Counted from the first letter of the stretch, positions 11,901-26,900 are shown. The stretch: 60,000 nt of DNA from Nematostella vectensis (GCF_932526225.1 NC_064039.1:13536139-13596138), one strand, 5' to 3'. Translations and numbers: made by a program. The notes: generated from the letters alone by a model not told the origin.

Positions 11901-14900
11901 ATGAGCTCTTCCTGGCTCCAGAATACACAAACAGTTTCTCCATTGACAAGGTAAGGATTTTTAAACCCTTAAAATCACAACAAAATCCTCGGTGTTTTAC
12001 ACAACGATCTCGAATTGTTTTGTTCTAGCCGCCCTTTAATTAAAACTGAAGATAAGAATTTACACTTGCAATGGAATTTCAACCTCAATGCCCATCCGTT
12101 GCGACATTGTTTGTAGAGCGCGCAGTGCCGACAATGTATTTTTATACAAACGACAGTTTAAATAAATCCGAGTATTTCACAAAAGGGACAATAAGACCTC
12201 TTGTGCGGCTGGTCCCATGCAGACTTCCTTAGGATGTTATGGCTTCGAGCTTGAACTGCCTAATCATAAGTTGTACGTCACTATATTGGGTTTGAACAGA
12301 GTTGGCGAAGGTATCCTATGTATCTGATGAAGACGCATCAAGTCTTAGTCCAGACAAACCAGACTGGATAAGTTTTATATAAAATTTTATAGATAAAATT
12401 CCTTTAATGTATGATGGCAAATTATTTTATCACTTTTTGGTAGACAATTTTTGGTGTATGCCAGAAATTATTTTAGCATCGATATTTTTACCTCTCTTAA
12501 CGTCGATTTTCAATTTGGAAACATTTTTCGTAATATCAGAAAAAATATAAAAACAAATCAAATTGTAGTATTCGTTACTGATCGAGAAGTCTTTTCCCAG
12601 TAGTATAAAATTGGTATATAATCACAGAAACACTAGAGGCACTGAAATTGGGTTGATTCCCGCGTTCAAACGACGCACACTATGCACACATGACTGAAAA
12701 ACATGACTTAACGCTTCAAATAAGCTCATTTCAGATCTAATAAGGCGGAAAATTTCTCTAAGTACTTAGTGAGTTATAGCAAACAAAATATCCAATGCGA
12801 CTTTTTGTAAAGTGTCATTGAAATTTGAGCTTTTCGTCCCTGAGCTCATACATAGCACAAGGATGATCAAGGAAAAAATATCTTAAAAAGCCAAAATCTG
12901 GGTATGTGCATTTCGGCCTCACGTTATTTGTGTTTCAAAAATCAGTCCGGAATACAAGGAACCGATGGCCATTGTAAGAAATTGTGTTTTCTTTCTCTCG
13001 AATTACGAATTTTCCAGGTTTTTCCGTCATGTCTATGCACACATACATTCCTAAAGTTTACTAATCCTTGGGTTTAATATTTAGAGTACGGTCGCTATGT
13101 CTTTCGAATACAATTCGATTATTAAACTTTATATACAGTACTTGTGTAGTTATATATTCGATGATAAATTATGTTAAAAAGAATTAATTTGGGAAGTGAT
13201 AAAAGAGATGTAATGTTAAAATGCGGTATATTTGTTTCGGGTGTGATACAAGTTTTAGGTTAGTCAAAGTAGTCGCTTTTGTAAGTATTACTCTTGGTAC
13301 TGATCGTTTGATGGGTGTTTTGCCTATTGAATAATGATTCAGGGTAAACAATGACTCGTCTTGGCGTGCAATTGAATTATTTAGCTAAGGTAAAGAACTC
13401 GCTAAGCCATGCGTGCAGCCAGTAACAGACTCATACATTCCGACGGTACTGATCACATCTCCTCCAGCACGCGGGAGAAGAAATCAGATCCAGTCTCAAG
13501 GTACGTGACTAGAAAATACTGGTGTTGTGTTCTGTTGATCTCCTGATATACTATAGAAATATTTGCCAAGTTCAGTAAACTTTGAAGTTCTTTTCGAGTC
13601 GTTAATTATAAACAACTCATAAAGTTTGTTTACTCAGCACTTGAAAAGCATGAAAAAGGTGAGAAGATGTGAATTGCTCTTGAATTTAATCGGTCTTTTG
13701 GTGTTTCTGGGTGCCGAAATTGAAAGAAAATCAATGTGTGATTAAAGATAATTAAATTCGCGGTAAAAGGTTTTTGAACCATGTGTAGAAATTATCTGTT
13801 AGGACCTCTTTTGCACCCCCGATTACACGGTTTGTTCGTTCTTTTAATCGCTCGCCATTTAGCTTAACTGCTGGTTTTACTCACCAGTAATAACTGTTTT
13901 CGCCAACATATTCACGATTTCCTTATCACAACAAAGGTTTATAGAATAAATGGAATTCGCTCTTTTGTATGTGGTGATAATAAAGAAGACTTATATAAAA
14001 TTATGTGTCCTCGTTTCGGCTAATTCGACAAGCTTGAATTCTGGTTAAGCACACAGGTTGTGTTGGCTGATATCTCGTGTTGCTCATCATCTGATGGTAT
14101 TACTTGTCATATTTTCCCGTTTCCCGTTATTTGTGCTTAAAGAAAAAAGCAATCACATACCTGTGCTATTAGAAGAATAGGCTTTTATTAAGGTTCACTT
14201 TATAAACGTGCATGTATTAAGTGAGATGCTTACATAAACTATGCAAACCTATATACACAAATTTCAGTTAAGTTTGGATGTAGAAATGTTTGATATTATT
14301 CATATACATTAAGTTATGGATTTGTTATGGAGGCACTTAAAAAGAGATTACTACGTAAACGCTATTTTCCCGATCTCTTTTTTAGATTTTTTTAAATTGG
14401 CATGCTCCTCAACTGCTACCCAACTTTAATAACTACTATCGAAATGCGACGAAATCTTCATTTGACAAAAGCTTACATGTAATTCGGACAGTTTGCTTCA
14501 GGAACTTCACAGGTCACTGTCTTTCTAGTTTAACCTTAACTGAAAATTCAATTCCACGCCAGAGAAACCATTGCAAGTAGGTAATCGTGGGTAAATACAG
14601 TAATGGCTTTACGCAGCAGTTTTTCTTTCTTTATTTTTTTTTTATCATAATCCAACGAGATGATCTGATCGACTTTTTTAGTATTGGATATTTTAGAAAA
14701 GAAAGACTCTTTTCTCTTTGCTGTACCATGTCGTTGGCTAATCACTGAGATAAATTGTTCCAATCTTATTGCAGACATGCGTGTTTGGCTTGGCTGTAAC
14801 TATATGGCTAGCCGCTGACTGGAAACTAACGGAGGCTCAGAGGCCCTTGCTGTCGAGATGCTTTCTGGAGCTGCTGTGGTGTATGCTTGAGGATGACGTC

Positions 14901-17900
14901 ACTGCTAGGCCCAGCTTGGACGGGGTGCTGCAGGTGTGTACTGGGGAAGAAGAGCAGGTCTGTTCTGTGGGTGGGGAGAGAAGAGCAGGTCTGTTCTGTG
15001 GGTGGGTTGGTGGGTGAGAGAGAAGAGCAGGTCTGTTCTGTGGGTGGGTAGAGAAGAGCAGGTCTGTTCTGTGGGTGGGGAGAGAAGAGCAGGTCTGTTC
15101 TGTGGGTGGGTAGAGAAGAGCAGGTCTGTTCTGTGGGTGGATGGGAAGAGCAGGTCTGTTCTGTGGGTGGGTAGAGAAGAGCAGGTCTGTTCTGTGGGTG
15201 GATGGGAAGAGCAGGTCTGTTCTGTGGGTGGATGGGAAGGGCAGGTCTGTTCTGTGGGTGGATGGGAAGGGCAGGTCTGTTCTGTGGGTGGATGGGAAGG
15301 GCAGGTCTGTTCTGTGGGTGGATGGGAAGGGCAGGTCTGTTCTGTGGGTGGATGGAAAGAGCAGGTCTATTCTGTGGGTGGATGGGAAGAGCAGGTCTGT
15401 TATGTGGGTGGATGGGAAGAGCAGGTCTGTTTTGTGGGTGGATGGGAAGAGCAGGTCTGTTCTGTGGGTGGATGAGAAGAGCAGGTCTGTTCTGTGGGTG
15501 GATGGGAAGAGCAGGTCTATTCTGTGGGTGGATGGGAAGAGCAGGTCTGTTCTGTGGGTGGATGGGAAGAGCAGGTCTATTCTGTGGGTGGATGGGAAGG
15601 GCAGGTCTATTCTGTGGGTGGATGGGAAGGGCAGGTCTGTTTTGTGGGTGGATGGGAAGAGCAGGTCTATTCTGTGGGTGGATGGGAAGAGCAGGTCTAT
15701 TCTGTGGGTGGATGGGAAGAGCAGGTCTGTTCTGTGGGTGGATGGGAAGGGTTGGTCTGTTCTGTGGGTGGATGGGAAGGGTTGGTCTGTTTTGTGGGTT
15801 TTTCGTTGATAGGGCTGTTTTGAAATGGGAGGAATGGATATATTTTTGTGTGCATGTGTGATGAGTTATTAGATAAATAAGCATGCATAGTTCTTGGGCT
15901 TTTTTTTAGAACCTAATTAATGTTATTCTTTTTTCTCACCTGTATTTGAAAAGGCTGTCTTCTGTGCCTATTATGAAATTGTGCGTTTTATACTATGCTT
16001 CTAACTTTTTACTAGTCATGAACTAGGGATTCCTTTTAAATCGCCTAATTGCTTATTATCTAAACCAGCCCCTTAGTGAATACATAATAAATGATCTTAT
16101 CGATAATTCATCAAGTGTTATACCTGTGGGATTACAGCAAACGAATTTCTCTCCTTAATTCAATGGCATGTAATCCATGCCGGCATGTGGCGTTTTAATG
16201 TGTGAGTTTATTTGAGTTCAAGTCGTTTTCTCATCATTGTTTGTAACTCAAGGTAGTTATACTGTATGATTACAAATAAGTATGTTCTTAGGTAGCATAA
16301 AACATCAACATAAAGGTTGTCCCAGTGTTGCAATAAGTTTTGCTGTATTTTTGCCAGGATGCATCCCCATTATTTTTTGTGAGGACTGGAGAAAAAAATA
16401 TAGATTTTACATCTTTAAATTCCCTGTGTGTTTGTATTCGGTTTCTTGGTGTTTTATTAACAATGCAGTGTAGGCTAATGGGTTAGGAACTTTGTTTTGT
16501 TTTTGTACAGAAATGCGAGTCGCTGCACGAGGAAGGTCACATGTCATCAAGGGAACGCTGCCAGGCCTTGTTATGGGAGTACCAGGCCCACGCGGTTATA
16601 AGCAGCCAGCAGGTAATAACAACGGCGCGTTGTAACATAAGCGGCACAAAACGAAGGAAACACGACTGAAACAACGATGGAAACGACATTGTTGATTCTA
16701 GCAACGGCGGAGACAACATTGATGATTTTAACAACGACGGAAATGACATTGACGACGGTAACAACGATTGAAACGACTTTGACTACTTGTAAACGCATTA
16801 ACGACGCGATGAAATAACGACGGAAACTACAATAATGATTATTATAGCGACGAGGTTACAATTGGCCAAAAAATACAACGACAAAAGATTATAATAATTA
16901 TAACTATATTTAAACGCATACGGCGCCTGCAATCCATCCCTTGGCTAGAACGAAGTCTTATTCTTAAACAATCTTCTGATCTTATACTTATATACTTGCA
17001 TACGATATCTATGACTACCCACCCTTGCAGCGAACCTGACCACGTGCCTGTCAGCAGCTCGAGCACATTTCAAATTCATTCAAGCACGTTGTTTATTTGA
17101 TATAGTAAGAGCGATCGCTTAGCTGGCTATGACTTGCCGGTGCTAGGCGTGACAATTGAAAAGAAAAGTCTCATATTAGACCTTTCGCCCGAAAGGCTTG
17201 GCGTGGGTGTATTTCCTAGGAAAACACCCCTGTAATCTTTTAATGCTCCATTACATATGCAACGCAACCAAATGTGATGCGTTTTTGACAGTGATTTCGT
17301 GTTCAGACCAACTAGCATAACGAATATTTGTTTTAAACAACTAACTGTCAAACTAAGTAGTAAAGTGGCCCGGTAGAACTACAGAAAACGCTCTTTTCAA
17401 TGAGTGGCTACCTTACCAAGCGCCATCTTGCAGGATAACGTGCTTTATGGTTATAACAAGGTTTTTGTGGGCTCATTTTTAGTAGCCATTCTTTTTAGTG
17501 TCGATGGCGTTTAGCGACCCAAAACCTAAGCTGTAGGCAAATATTGGTTGTCTCTAGTTTTGATTGTTAATTTCACGTTTTTCTAATTAGAATAAGAATC
17601 GTTAAGATGTTTGTGTGTGATATCACGCGAAAAGCTAAAAAAGATTTGGCCAAATTGTGCTTTCATGGGATACAGTAGAAAGCACTTGAAACCCTTGGAA
17701 CCAGGTGACGCTATTTTCAGAATGTCTCTTATTCGCCTATCTACTGTCTTGTGCGTAGCCCGCTCTTCATGAAGGTAAACAAACCACTTCTATCGCCTCT
17801 TACATCTGATACTCTTATTACCTGAGTATTAGTTTGGTTAAAGTTGGTGCTAATGAGACATATTTAACTTCCTTCTTAGGATTATTTAAGCTGCCATTAC

Positions 17901-20900
17901 TAGACTCTTTACGCTCTTTACAATATTCTCAAGTGAAGTATGTCAGGAATTTAAGGGAATGTTATTTAAAACGATATTGTAGCATGAAAGTCGTGACTTC
18001 CTACCGGCGTAACATGTAGGTCTACTGAAACTTAAGGCATAATCCTTAAACATTTAATCTTAAAAGTTATTGGACCCTTGATAACAAGTACAAGAAACAA
18101 CTACTTGTTCTCAACAACTCGTATTTGCTCGTGACACGATTGTCAGACACCACTGACAAATCTTTCTAATTGTACTCGCTTCTAAGACGGCCAAACGAAG
18201 TTTTTTTGTGTTATTATATCTAGTTTATACTATTTCTATTCCCCAAAAAGCTTTAAATAGTTTCTACAAATAACGCGTTGATGATTGAATGTCAGGTTAC
18301 TTGAGGTCTCGATTGATGTGTACATATTCTTTAAAACTGAATGACTGCCATAGAGATGTTACATGCCTTTTTATGTGCATTTTATATGGTCCAGTCGAGG
18401 TTTAAAAAATAGGGAAGCCTACTGAGAGCATTTAGAATGAAACAAGTTCCTGTAATGTCGTTCTAATATTCATAAACCAAGTAGATTCTGGCACCTAACC
18501 ATCGAAAGTGTTTTCAATGCGAAGGGAGCAAACTATTCATAGCCTTGTGTACGATACACCCTGTGCTGATACCGTATGTTGTTTTTCTTCTGCAGGAGTC
18601 GCGCATAGCGGGGGACAGTAATTCCATCAAGTCTCGCCACACCGCGGTCATGGGTTCCATCACAGTCGCTGGAAACATCAAGGGATTTCTAAGACAGGTA
18701 AGGAGCTCGTATCATCCTTTTCTTATTGTTATAGAATTATTTTCTTTGCTTGGCGTATACTCAGAATATTCGTTAAAATAGTAACATGCTCTAAAACATC
18801 ACGTACTTTATAGACGTACACGTTACCAACATGTAGTATATATGTTGTAACTATTTTGTCCCATCTATTTTTATTGCCTACCACTTTCATTAAATTCTCA
18901 GTCTTTCTGAATCTTTCTTTGTTTTCGAAATTTACTCTAACCTGAAAAATATATCCGCTCTAACCCTAAAAACGTAGAAACGGTAGAAAATTGTTTTTCG
19001 ACTATTTCAGTAGCGACGTGCCGGCTTGGAGCTCTATAACAAACTTGTTGGACTCTTATCAACGTAAAACAAATAGTTATTCTGACGTAGTTCCTGTTCA
19101 GTTTTGTGTCCCTTCGTCATTTCATAAGCCCTGGTCACGATCCTGCAGGGTGAAACGGTAAAAAGAATCCTACTGCAAAGGTGTTTTTTAAGTTATTAAA
19201 CGGCAAAGGGGTTTCAACAGTTTTTTTTCTGAGATTTCTCAGATATAAGTCTCAGGTTAGTCTCTGGTTAATGAAAGTTGATAACGAATTCAAACCTCGT
19301 CGCGAAATGAGAAACCGCAGGGGAGAGGAAGCCTGCTAGAAAACCTGCTGAAAATCAAATAAAAAATATAACTCTTTTTGATTTTTTGTCGATTGCAAAA
19401 TAAATAGAGTTTAATGCCTCTACATGGTAATTCACTTGAGGAAAAGACGATAAATACTACTGAGAAATCTCAGCCCGCGGGCTTTTTGTACAGACCGAGG
19501 CCGCAGGTTCTGTGTAAAAAGACCAAGGGCTGGAAAAAGGAAAACTTATGCTGCTAAAGCGAAAGAAGAAACCCTTTCTGGATTTACAAGCCACGGGTGC
19601 CCAACTCCAAATCTCGAAATAATCGATTTGTAAGATTTGTCGATTTGTAAAATGACCATCGAAAATTGCTTTTTACGCCGATTTTACTGACCTTCACATG
19701 AAAACATCCTTTCTTTTAATATGTTATTTCCTTTGGATTAGTTGTCTTTAGGGAAAATCGTCTTCAAACTTCCTGTGTTATGACAATTTCCCGCCATAAT
19801 GATTTTGCAACGCGCGCGACAATTTCAAGTTTGCTGAAATTTTATTTGCGATAAAAACGGTAGCAAATCATCTCTTTAAACGGGGAATAAAGGTCAATCA
19901 CTCGAGGAATTTACCTGCATAATTTATCTTAATTTAAGAGAAGTATTTTAGTGAATATATCTTACTGTCTGTGGAGAATTGAAAGAAAACGTCTCTACGA
20001 TCAATTCGAGTGAAAAGCGACGATCAATCGGGACTAAATTATTCCACAAAATTGTCAGTAAAAATTCAGAAGTTCCGCTGAATGGTCATTGCTAACAAAA
20101 GCTTCACGAAAAACAGAAGCAACTGTAAAGGTAAACAGTTTGGAAATTATATTGAGGAAAAAAATAAAGATAAGTAAGCTAAAGTATGTAATCAAACTCA
20201 CTGTCTGAAAAAAAATATTGAAACTCATCCTTGCAGAAAAGTGGCAACAAATTGCTATTACAGTGTTGTTTATTTTCTCGAGTGAGTTGTCGGTCCGAAA
20301 ATTTTTTTGTAATGACCGCAGTATCCGGACCGCTCAACAGCCAATCAGGGTGCGCCATTCCACGGGAAGTGGTTGCTGCCATATAATAATAAGAAAAAAT
20401 AGATACATCTCAGACTTGCTGTTACCATTAAGTTAGATTTTGTTCGTTTTAAGACGCTCAAACATATCTAAAATCACCTCATTTTATGGTAAGAGTATAG
20501 AGAAACGAAAATATAACGTATTTCGCATAGAAAATTCTATTAAATTCCATCGTTTTGGAATGTCCCAGGAAGACTTCAAAATCTAACCTCGATTTCCTTT
20601 GATTCCTTTGAATAAGGAATGTTTCTTGTTACATATTCCGTTGTGATAGTTTGACTTTTTGAGAAATAGAAGGAAGATTAGACCCAATTTGACCCATTTT
20701 CGCCCGTTTCTTTGTATTTTCGCTGGTGAGATTTCTTTTTTCTTTAGACATTGTATAGTATCTAATAGTGAGTTTTTGCTGTTATAGACTAAGGCCCCAA
20801 AAGAACGAAATATATTCACAAAGCCACAGAGGAAGACAGAGTCCATCGATACGACTCCCGAGGTCCCAACCACAACCAATGCCAGGGAGATATCCCACGA

Positions 20901-23900
20901 AGTAGCAAACCTGACAAATTCACCAAGCGAAGTAAGACCGCAATCTCCAGCTCTTGGTTCAATCCCTCAGCCTAGCACTCCTGTGGTGTTCACCACGGTA
21001 CCCCAGGTCAGCGGTGCAGCCATGGCCATGAGTCCTGGCACTGTGTCTCCCCAGGTCCACGCACCGGCGTTTGTGCCAATACCTGTCCCAGTAGGGTCCT
21101 CACCTCTGTGGTACATGACCCCGCAGGGGATGGTCCCATACCAGCAAATCCCTCCTACAGGGTTCTTCATGCCGGTGGATGCCTCGGTCGGGTCTGTTGC
21201 ATCGTCTGAGAGTGAGATGGGTGATGTGGAAGAAGCGAGGCCGCTCCAGGTCCGTCCAAGACAGAGGACTTCTAGCGGGGAAGGTGAGAGGTCGCCAGAG
21301 ATACGTAATCGTGCCTCTCCAGTCATGAAGTCTCGCATCCCTCGTCCTGTTGCGGAACCTCGTCGCCGTATTTCACAACCATCCCGCCCATCAGATGACG
21401 ACTTTTCTCCTCCAGTACGCCGGCGCGCGCATACCAACGCTCACAAGAATAACCCACATTCACTGCGGGCTCGAACACCACCACCGTCCTTTCAAAAAGC
21501 CAGCCACTCCTCGGGAACACCTCGGTCCCAAACTCCACCTGTCAGATGGAGACGAAAGAGCTTGAATGACAGCGACGATGAACAATCGCGTCATCGTAGT
21601 TATTCTAACCCCTCGTCCAGTCACCCTCGGTCAAACCACTCAGCTCTCGGAAGCCGCTCCCGTCCATCGAGTCCAGGCCAACAAGACCAGTCACCCAGGC
21701 CTGGTCGCTCACGTGTTAACAGCCCATCACGTGACTCGCGGCGCAGCAGCGGGGGCTCTAGGCCTCCAAGTCCAGTCAAATCACGCTCATCAAGTCCAGT
21801 CTTAGATTTAATTTCGAAATTTGAAAAATTGTCCAGCGATCCAGCTGGAGAATCTAAATCAGTGACAACGCTTCTAAATAAGTTCGGTTCATCATCGCTG
21901 CTTTCTGAGGACCGCTTAGAAAAGAAGCAATTTAAAGCTCATCGGGATCCAAATCGTGCCAAGGCAGGTCCACTGCGACCTTCATCAGCCATGGAACAGA
22001 CCTCTGAGCTGCGTGCACCGCCAGGTGGCTCCCTGTCAAGGTCATGGCCGATGAATCGCAATCCGGCACAAGGTGAGTCCACTGGCGACGAGGATTCCCC
22101 GTACGTCAGCAAGGACTCCTACATATCGAGTCCCGAAAGGAACCCGCGGGACCATAGACATCGTACGGGATCAAGCTCGGATGGAGAACGCTCGTTGTCC
22201 AATAAATCGCGGGAGCTGCAAGCGTACCTTGGTAAGGGAGAGAGAGAGAAATACCTGCGAGAAAAAGAGGAGGTATCACTGTCTGTGTCAAGACAGAGGA
22301 CGTGGTCTTCCCTTGAGAATCTTAATAATGCGGTAGATTATATTGGGTCAATGAATAATGCTATAATGCGCAAATCTTCATCAATGGAGAACTTTTCTCA
22401 AAGGGACCAGCCTCCCGTGCGAACCAAAGGTATTTCGACCTCTTATGAAAGGGTTGATAAGGCTGGAGAATACGGCACAAGGCTTACTATACACTCCACC
22501 AAGAAAGACAAGCATCATGGGGATTCCAAACAAGACCGGTTAAACTGGTCAGACATTCAGTTTGAACCGGTTCGTGATAGCAACAAAGGCATAACCTCGA
22601 TCACTTCACCCAAGATTCCTGTCGGGTTAGCTGTGAAGGATAACAGATCTGAGAATGCAGCATTGTTTACGGTGGAACCCTCAAGGACAGGACCATTCAG
22701 CCCGTCTCTTTTTAGCCCAAGTGCAGTCCAAGGTTCAATGTTCCCTTTCCACCACCCGGTGAAACTCGAGAGAAGTAATACACCTTTGAGTCCGCCGGCT
22801 TCACTGAGCCCATCACTAAAGGAATGCAAGCCTACGAACTATTTCTCCAATGTGTCCTTTGATCAGGAAAAACCGGAGAACGATATCCTTATGGCTAAGA
22901 CACCGGAGAAAAAGACTTGGGGGGAGGAACATAATCAAATAAGGATCGAAGCAATGAGTAGTTTGGGTGGTAGTTCAGCGGATAATTCGGGGGTTAGGTC
23001 GGACCGCGCATCTTCGACAGGTTCAGGAAGTGATCGAAGACGGAAAAGTTCTTGCGATTCCGCATCATCTGATACAGTGTTTACCAGTAATATCGGTGGT
23101 AATCCGGATTATCTGAAACGCTTTGAGATGCGAATATCAAGAACAAGCTCGTCTGGGTCCGCAGGCGAAGTAGAACCTGACTCATCCAGGCTCAGAGCAG
23201 ACTCTGGATCCGCTTCAAGTAATGGGTATCACTCAAAAAGTCAAAGCATCTTAGATGGGACCACACCCACCGTCGAAAAGGCTCGACCTCCTTCCCTTGC
23301 ACTTTCTCACGATGACACCAAATATGAAACCACCCCTAGAAAAGATGGGCTCAACCCGTCTGGTAATCCCCACTTGTTTGAAACTCAAAAAGACCAGGGT
23401 AGAAGAAAGGCGCGTCCAGTGTCTCTAGTTCTGTCTCCTGGTGAGGAATCGAGTAGTATGCATACACCAATTGCACAACCATGTGGTGATTACCCCGATT
23501 CTAGACCACGATCGAAGAAACCCGCTAGTCAACCGACTACTCCAACGGTTAAACCAGACCAAAGCTCGCGGCGCCAAAGCACGCCAAATGCCCTGCAGAG
23601 TTCTAAGGGATCTAAAGACGTCGGTGATAGGATCGACAAGTCCTACACAAAGTCTTTAGTACCTCGCGACCAACTCAATACAGGCCGACCAGCTTCACCT
23701 TCTCTTACTAAATTCAGAGAACAGATGGCAAAGCGTGCAAGTCGGCCCAACAGTCCCTCATCATCAACGCGCACTCACGCCGACTCTGACGATGTCTTCG
23801 ATTTCCCTACTGTTGACGACAAAGTTGGCAGAAGTAACTCTCGGGGTGCGACTCTACCAGAGAATGAAAATAAAGAGGAGTTCGTTGAGAGATTCGTACA

Positions 23901-26900
23901 CGACACTAGTTTGCAAATGCAGTCTTCGACATCTAACTTCAAGAAAAGTACCTCAATGGGTAACTTGAATAGAAACCCACAGGAGGAATCAAGAGCGAAG
24001 AGAAAGATCTCGGATACCGTCGTCTCACGTTCCGCTGCAATTGTCGAAAAAACGTCTTCGGGATTTTATAAAGGACCTGATTCAAATGATGTCTCTAATC
24101 CTGTCACATACAGCAAAACGAAGAACCCGCTAGTTGAGAAGCTTAATCTCTCTAGCTTTACAGGCAGCTCAACAAGAGGAGCAGTAAGTCCAACATCGTC
24201 GTCCTCCACAGCGTCATTATCGCCTACCTCGAGACTTCCAATCAATCAATTCATGTTCTACAAGCCGCAGAACGAGTCATCGAACGGGAAACAGTCGCTA
24301 AAGGGGGCAGGAGTTGTCATCACGGATACAAGTAGACAGCGCGTGGATAAGAAGGTAGAAAGCAGGGAGGTGAATGGTAAGGGAGACCAGGGGGATGACA
24401 AGAAGACAAGGGGAACTAGAGAGGATGATAAGGAGAGGCGCAAAGAAAATAAACCCGCTCTTCAGCAGAAGGAGACAGAGATAAGTAAGATTTGCGCAGC
24501 TCACAGTGAAACAGTCAGTGCTATATTTAACGCAGCGAGAAGAGCTTCGCTTACTCCACGGAATGACAGCGATGAGTCAGACTCAAGCAAAGAACGCGTT
24601 GACTTAGATCCTAAAAATACAGGGTTGAAATATACGAAGCCACTCCGAAAAGACAACAATAAAGTCTCGACAGACCATGAATTATCTCCAACGTTTGCCC
24701 AAAGCACATCCTCGACGCCGAAAAGTGTCACGGACAAACCAAACCAAACTTCAGATCGTCCAATGAGCAGAAATTCTAATTCATCGTCGTCTCGTAGATC
24801 CTCTCTTACTCCTAGAAATGACAGTAATGGCTCCAACACAAGCCGATATCAACCTGGAAGTCACTTATCTAAATCATCATCGCCTCGAAGATATTCCCTT
24901 ACTCCTAGGCATGACAGCAATAGCTCCAATACAAGCGAAGGCCGCCCTGAAAGTCAATTATCAAATGTATCTTCTCCTCGGAGATCATCTCTTACGCCAA
25001 GACGCAACAGCGGTACTCCTGAGAGTCTAGACCGGTCAATGTCTCCCCATGATAAAAGTCGCTCCTCAAGCGCTCTCTCTGATGAAGGTTTTAACGCGCT
25101 TATAAAGTCCGTTCGTCGGAGGTCACTGACTCCTCAAAATGATAGCGACCGCTCCACCGATAGCCTGGAGCGGAGTATGTCACCGGAGAGTCGTATTGCA
25201 AATGCTCTAGCCAAGAGACCGCCATCTCCAGGTCGCGTCGACTCCAAAGATTTACTCGGACATCTTGTCAAGAAGGTACTGACTTCAGCAGCTGCAAAAC
25301 AAGGATCAGGGTCGGATCAGGTGTCCATTGTTGACCCAGATACACCTAGGAGTAAAACAAAACGGAGACCCTCTCCTGGCCCAATTGAAAGTTCGGTGAA
25401 AAGATCTGAAAAGTCAACACCCAAACGGTCGCCGTCTCCCGCAGCCGGAAAGCAAAGGGGAGATGAGGCAAAAGGTCGGTCGACGCCGGTACAAACACCA
25501 CGACGCGGAAGCCAAGACAATAGACCGGCAGAGAACTCTCAGTACACGGAGAACACCCCAAGGAAGGATGAAGGGCAGCAGAAGAAAGAGGAGATCAAGG
25601 CGAGTATCGTTACAAATCAACTTAACGCCGCGCAGGACGTCAGCAATGGCGACGAGAAGACACGGTCAGCAAGGGCTTCACAACCTAAAATGGTAAGCAG
25701 TATGGTTGAGCAGTATGCTCAACCAATCGTCTTTGGTATTCTAATATTCTGATAAGAAGGGGTGTAATCGACTGTGAGTCTTTTGGGAGGGAGGAGACCA
25801 TCAGGAGCTGTTATGTTTGGCCCACTCACTTTATCCGAAAACTTGGTATCCAACCTTTTTATCCCTTATTTTAAATGTTATATCTCATTAGAAGTTGTAC
25901 CAAGTCTTTGGTTACCATGTGTCTTACGATCTGCTGTTATTTTGTCAGAAGGCTGGTGCATGCGCTGAACAAGACGTGCTAAGTAAATTGGTGGATATGA
26001 TCCATGAGGAATTCGCGTTTGACGGTTACCTTGACGACGGTGTTGAAGACGTCAACATGGGTGAGCAAGTGGTTTTTAATTTTGAGGGCTGTGAGTCCCA
26101 TGTTTTCCTGGATGTGTATGCTGGGGGTCCATCTAAAGCGTTGGGGTCCACCATCAAATTTACTTACACTAAAAAGCAGTCATAGCTGTCGGCATGGCTG
26201 TATATGGCACACATTTTGTAAACTCAGAGCAACATGTGAAGCGCATTCCCCGCTAAAATGAGATATAGGCCACCCCTTGAATAGTCAGCATATAACGACG
26301 TTTCCATTATTTATGTCTGTGCGATATTGTGCGTAATTATTAGTTGAGCAAATTAACTTATTTCCTGTATGTATGATATAGACGACTGAGCTATCTCTTG
26401 CATCTTACTTAGTAATATTGTATCTAATTTGACCATGTTATTGCAAACTTTTATGATACTGAAGCCGTGTAGACCATGTTATTGCATGCCTGTATGATAC
26501 TGTAGCCGTGTAGACCAAGTTGTTGCATACCTGTATGATACTGTAGCCGTGTAGACCGTGTTGTTGCATACCTGTATGATACTGAAGCCGTGTAGACCAT
26601 GTTATTGCATGCCTGTATGATACTGAAGCCGTGTAGACCATGTTATTGCATGCCTGTATGATACTGTAGCCGTGTAGACCATGTTATTGCATACCTGTAT
26701 GATACTGAAGCCGTGTAGACCATGTTATTGCATGCCTGTATGATACTGAAGCCGTTTAGACCATGTTATTGCATGCCTGTATGATACTGAAGCCGTGTAG
26801 ACCATGTTATTGCATACCTGTATGATACTGAAGCCGTGTAGACCATGTTATTGCATACCTGTATGATACTGAAGCCGTTTAGACCATGTTGTTGCATGCC

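Noticed and set aside
14826-15888. Long open frames on both strands (up to 352 codons) with Pro/Gln/Asn or Gly/Trp repeats
   Set aside because: They are translations of a 30-bp tandem repeat, whose unit is a multiple of three and lacks stops; there is no unique coding sequence.
21323-25620. Alternative-frame ORFs within the giant exon
   Set aside because: Overlapping shadows of the 1635-codon frame that joins in phase on both sides.
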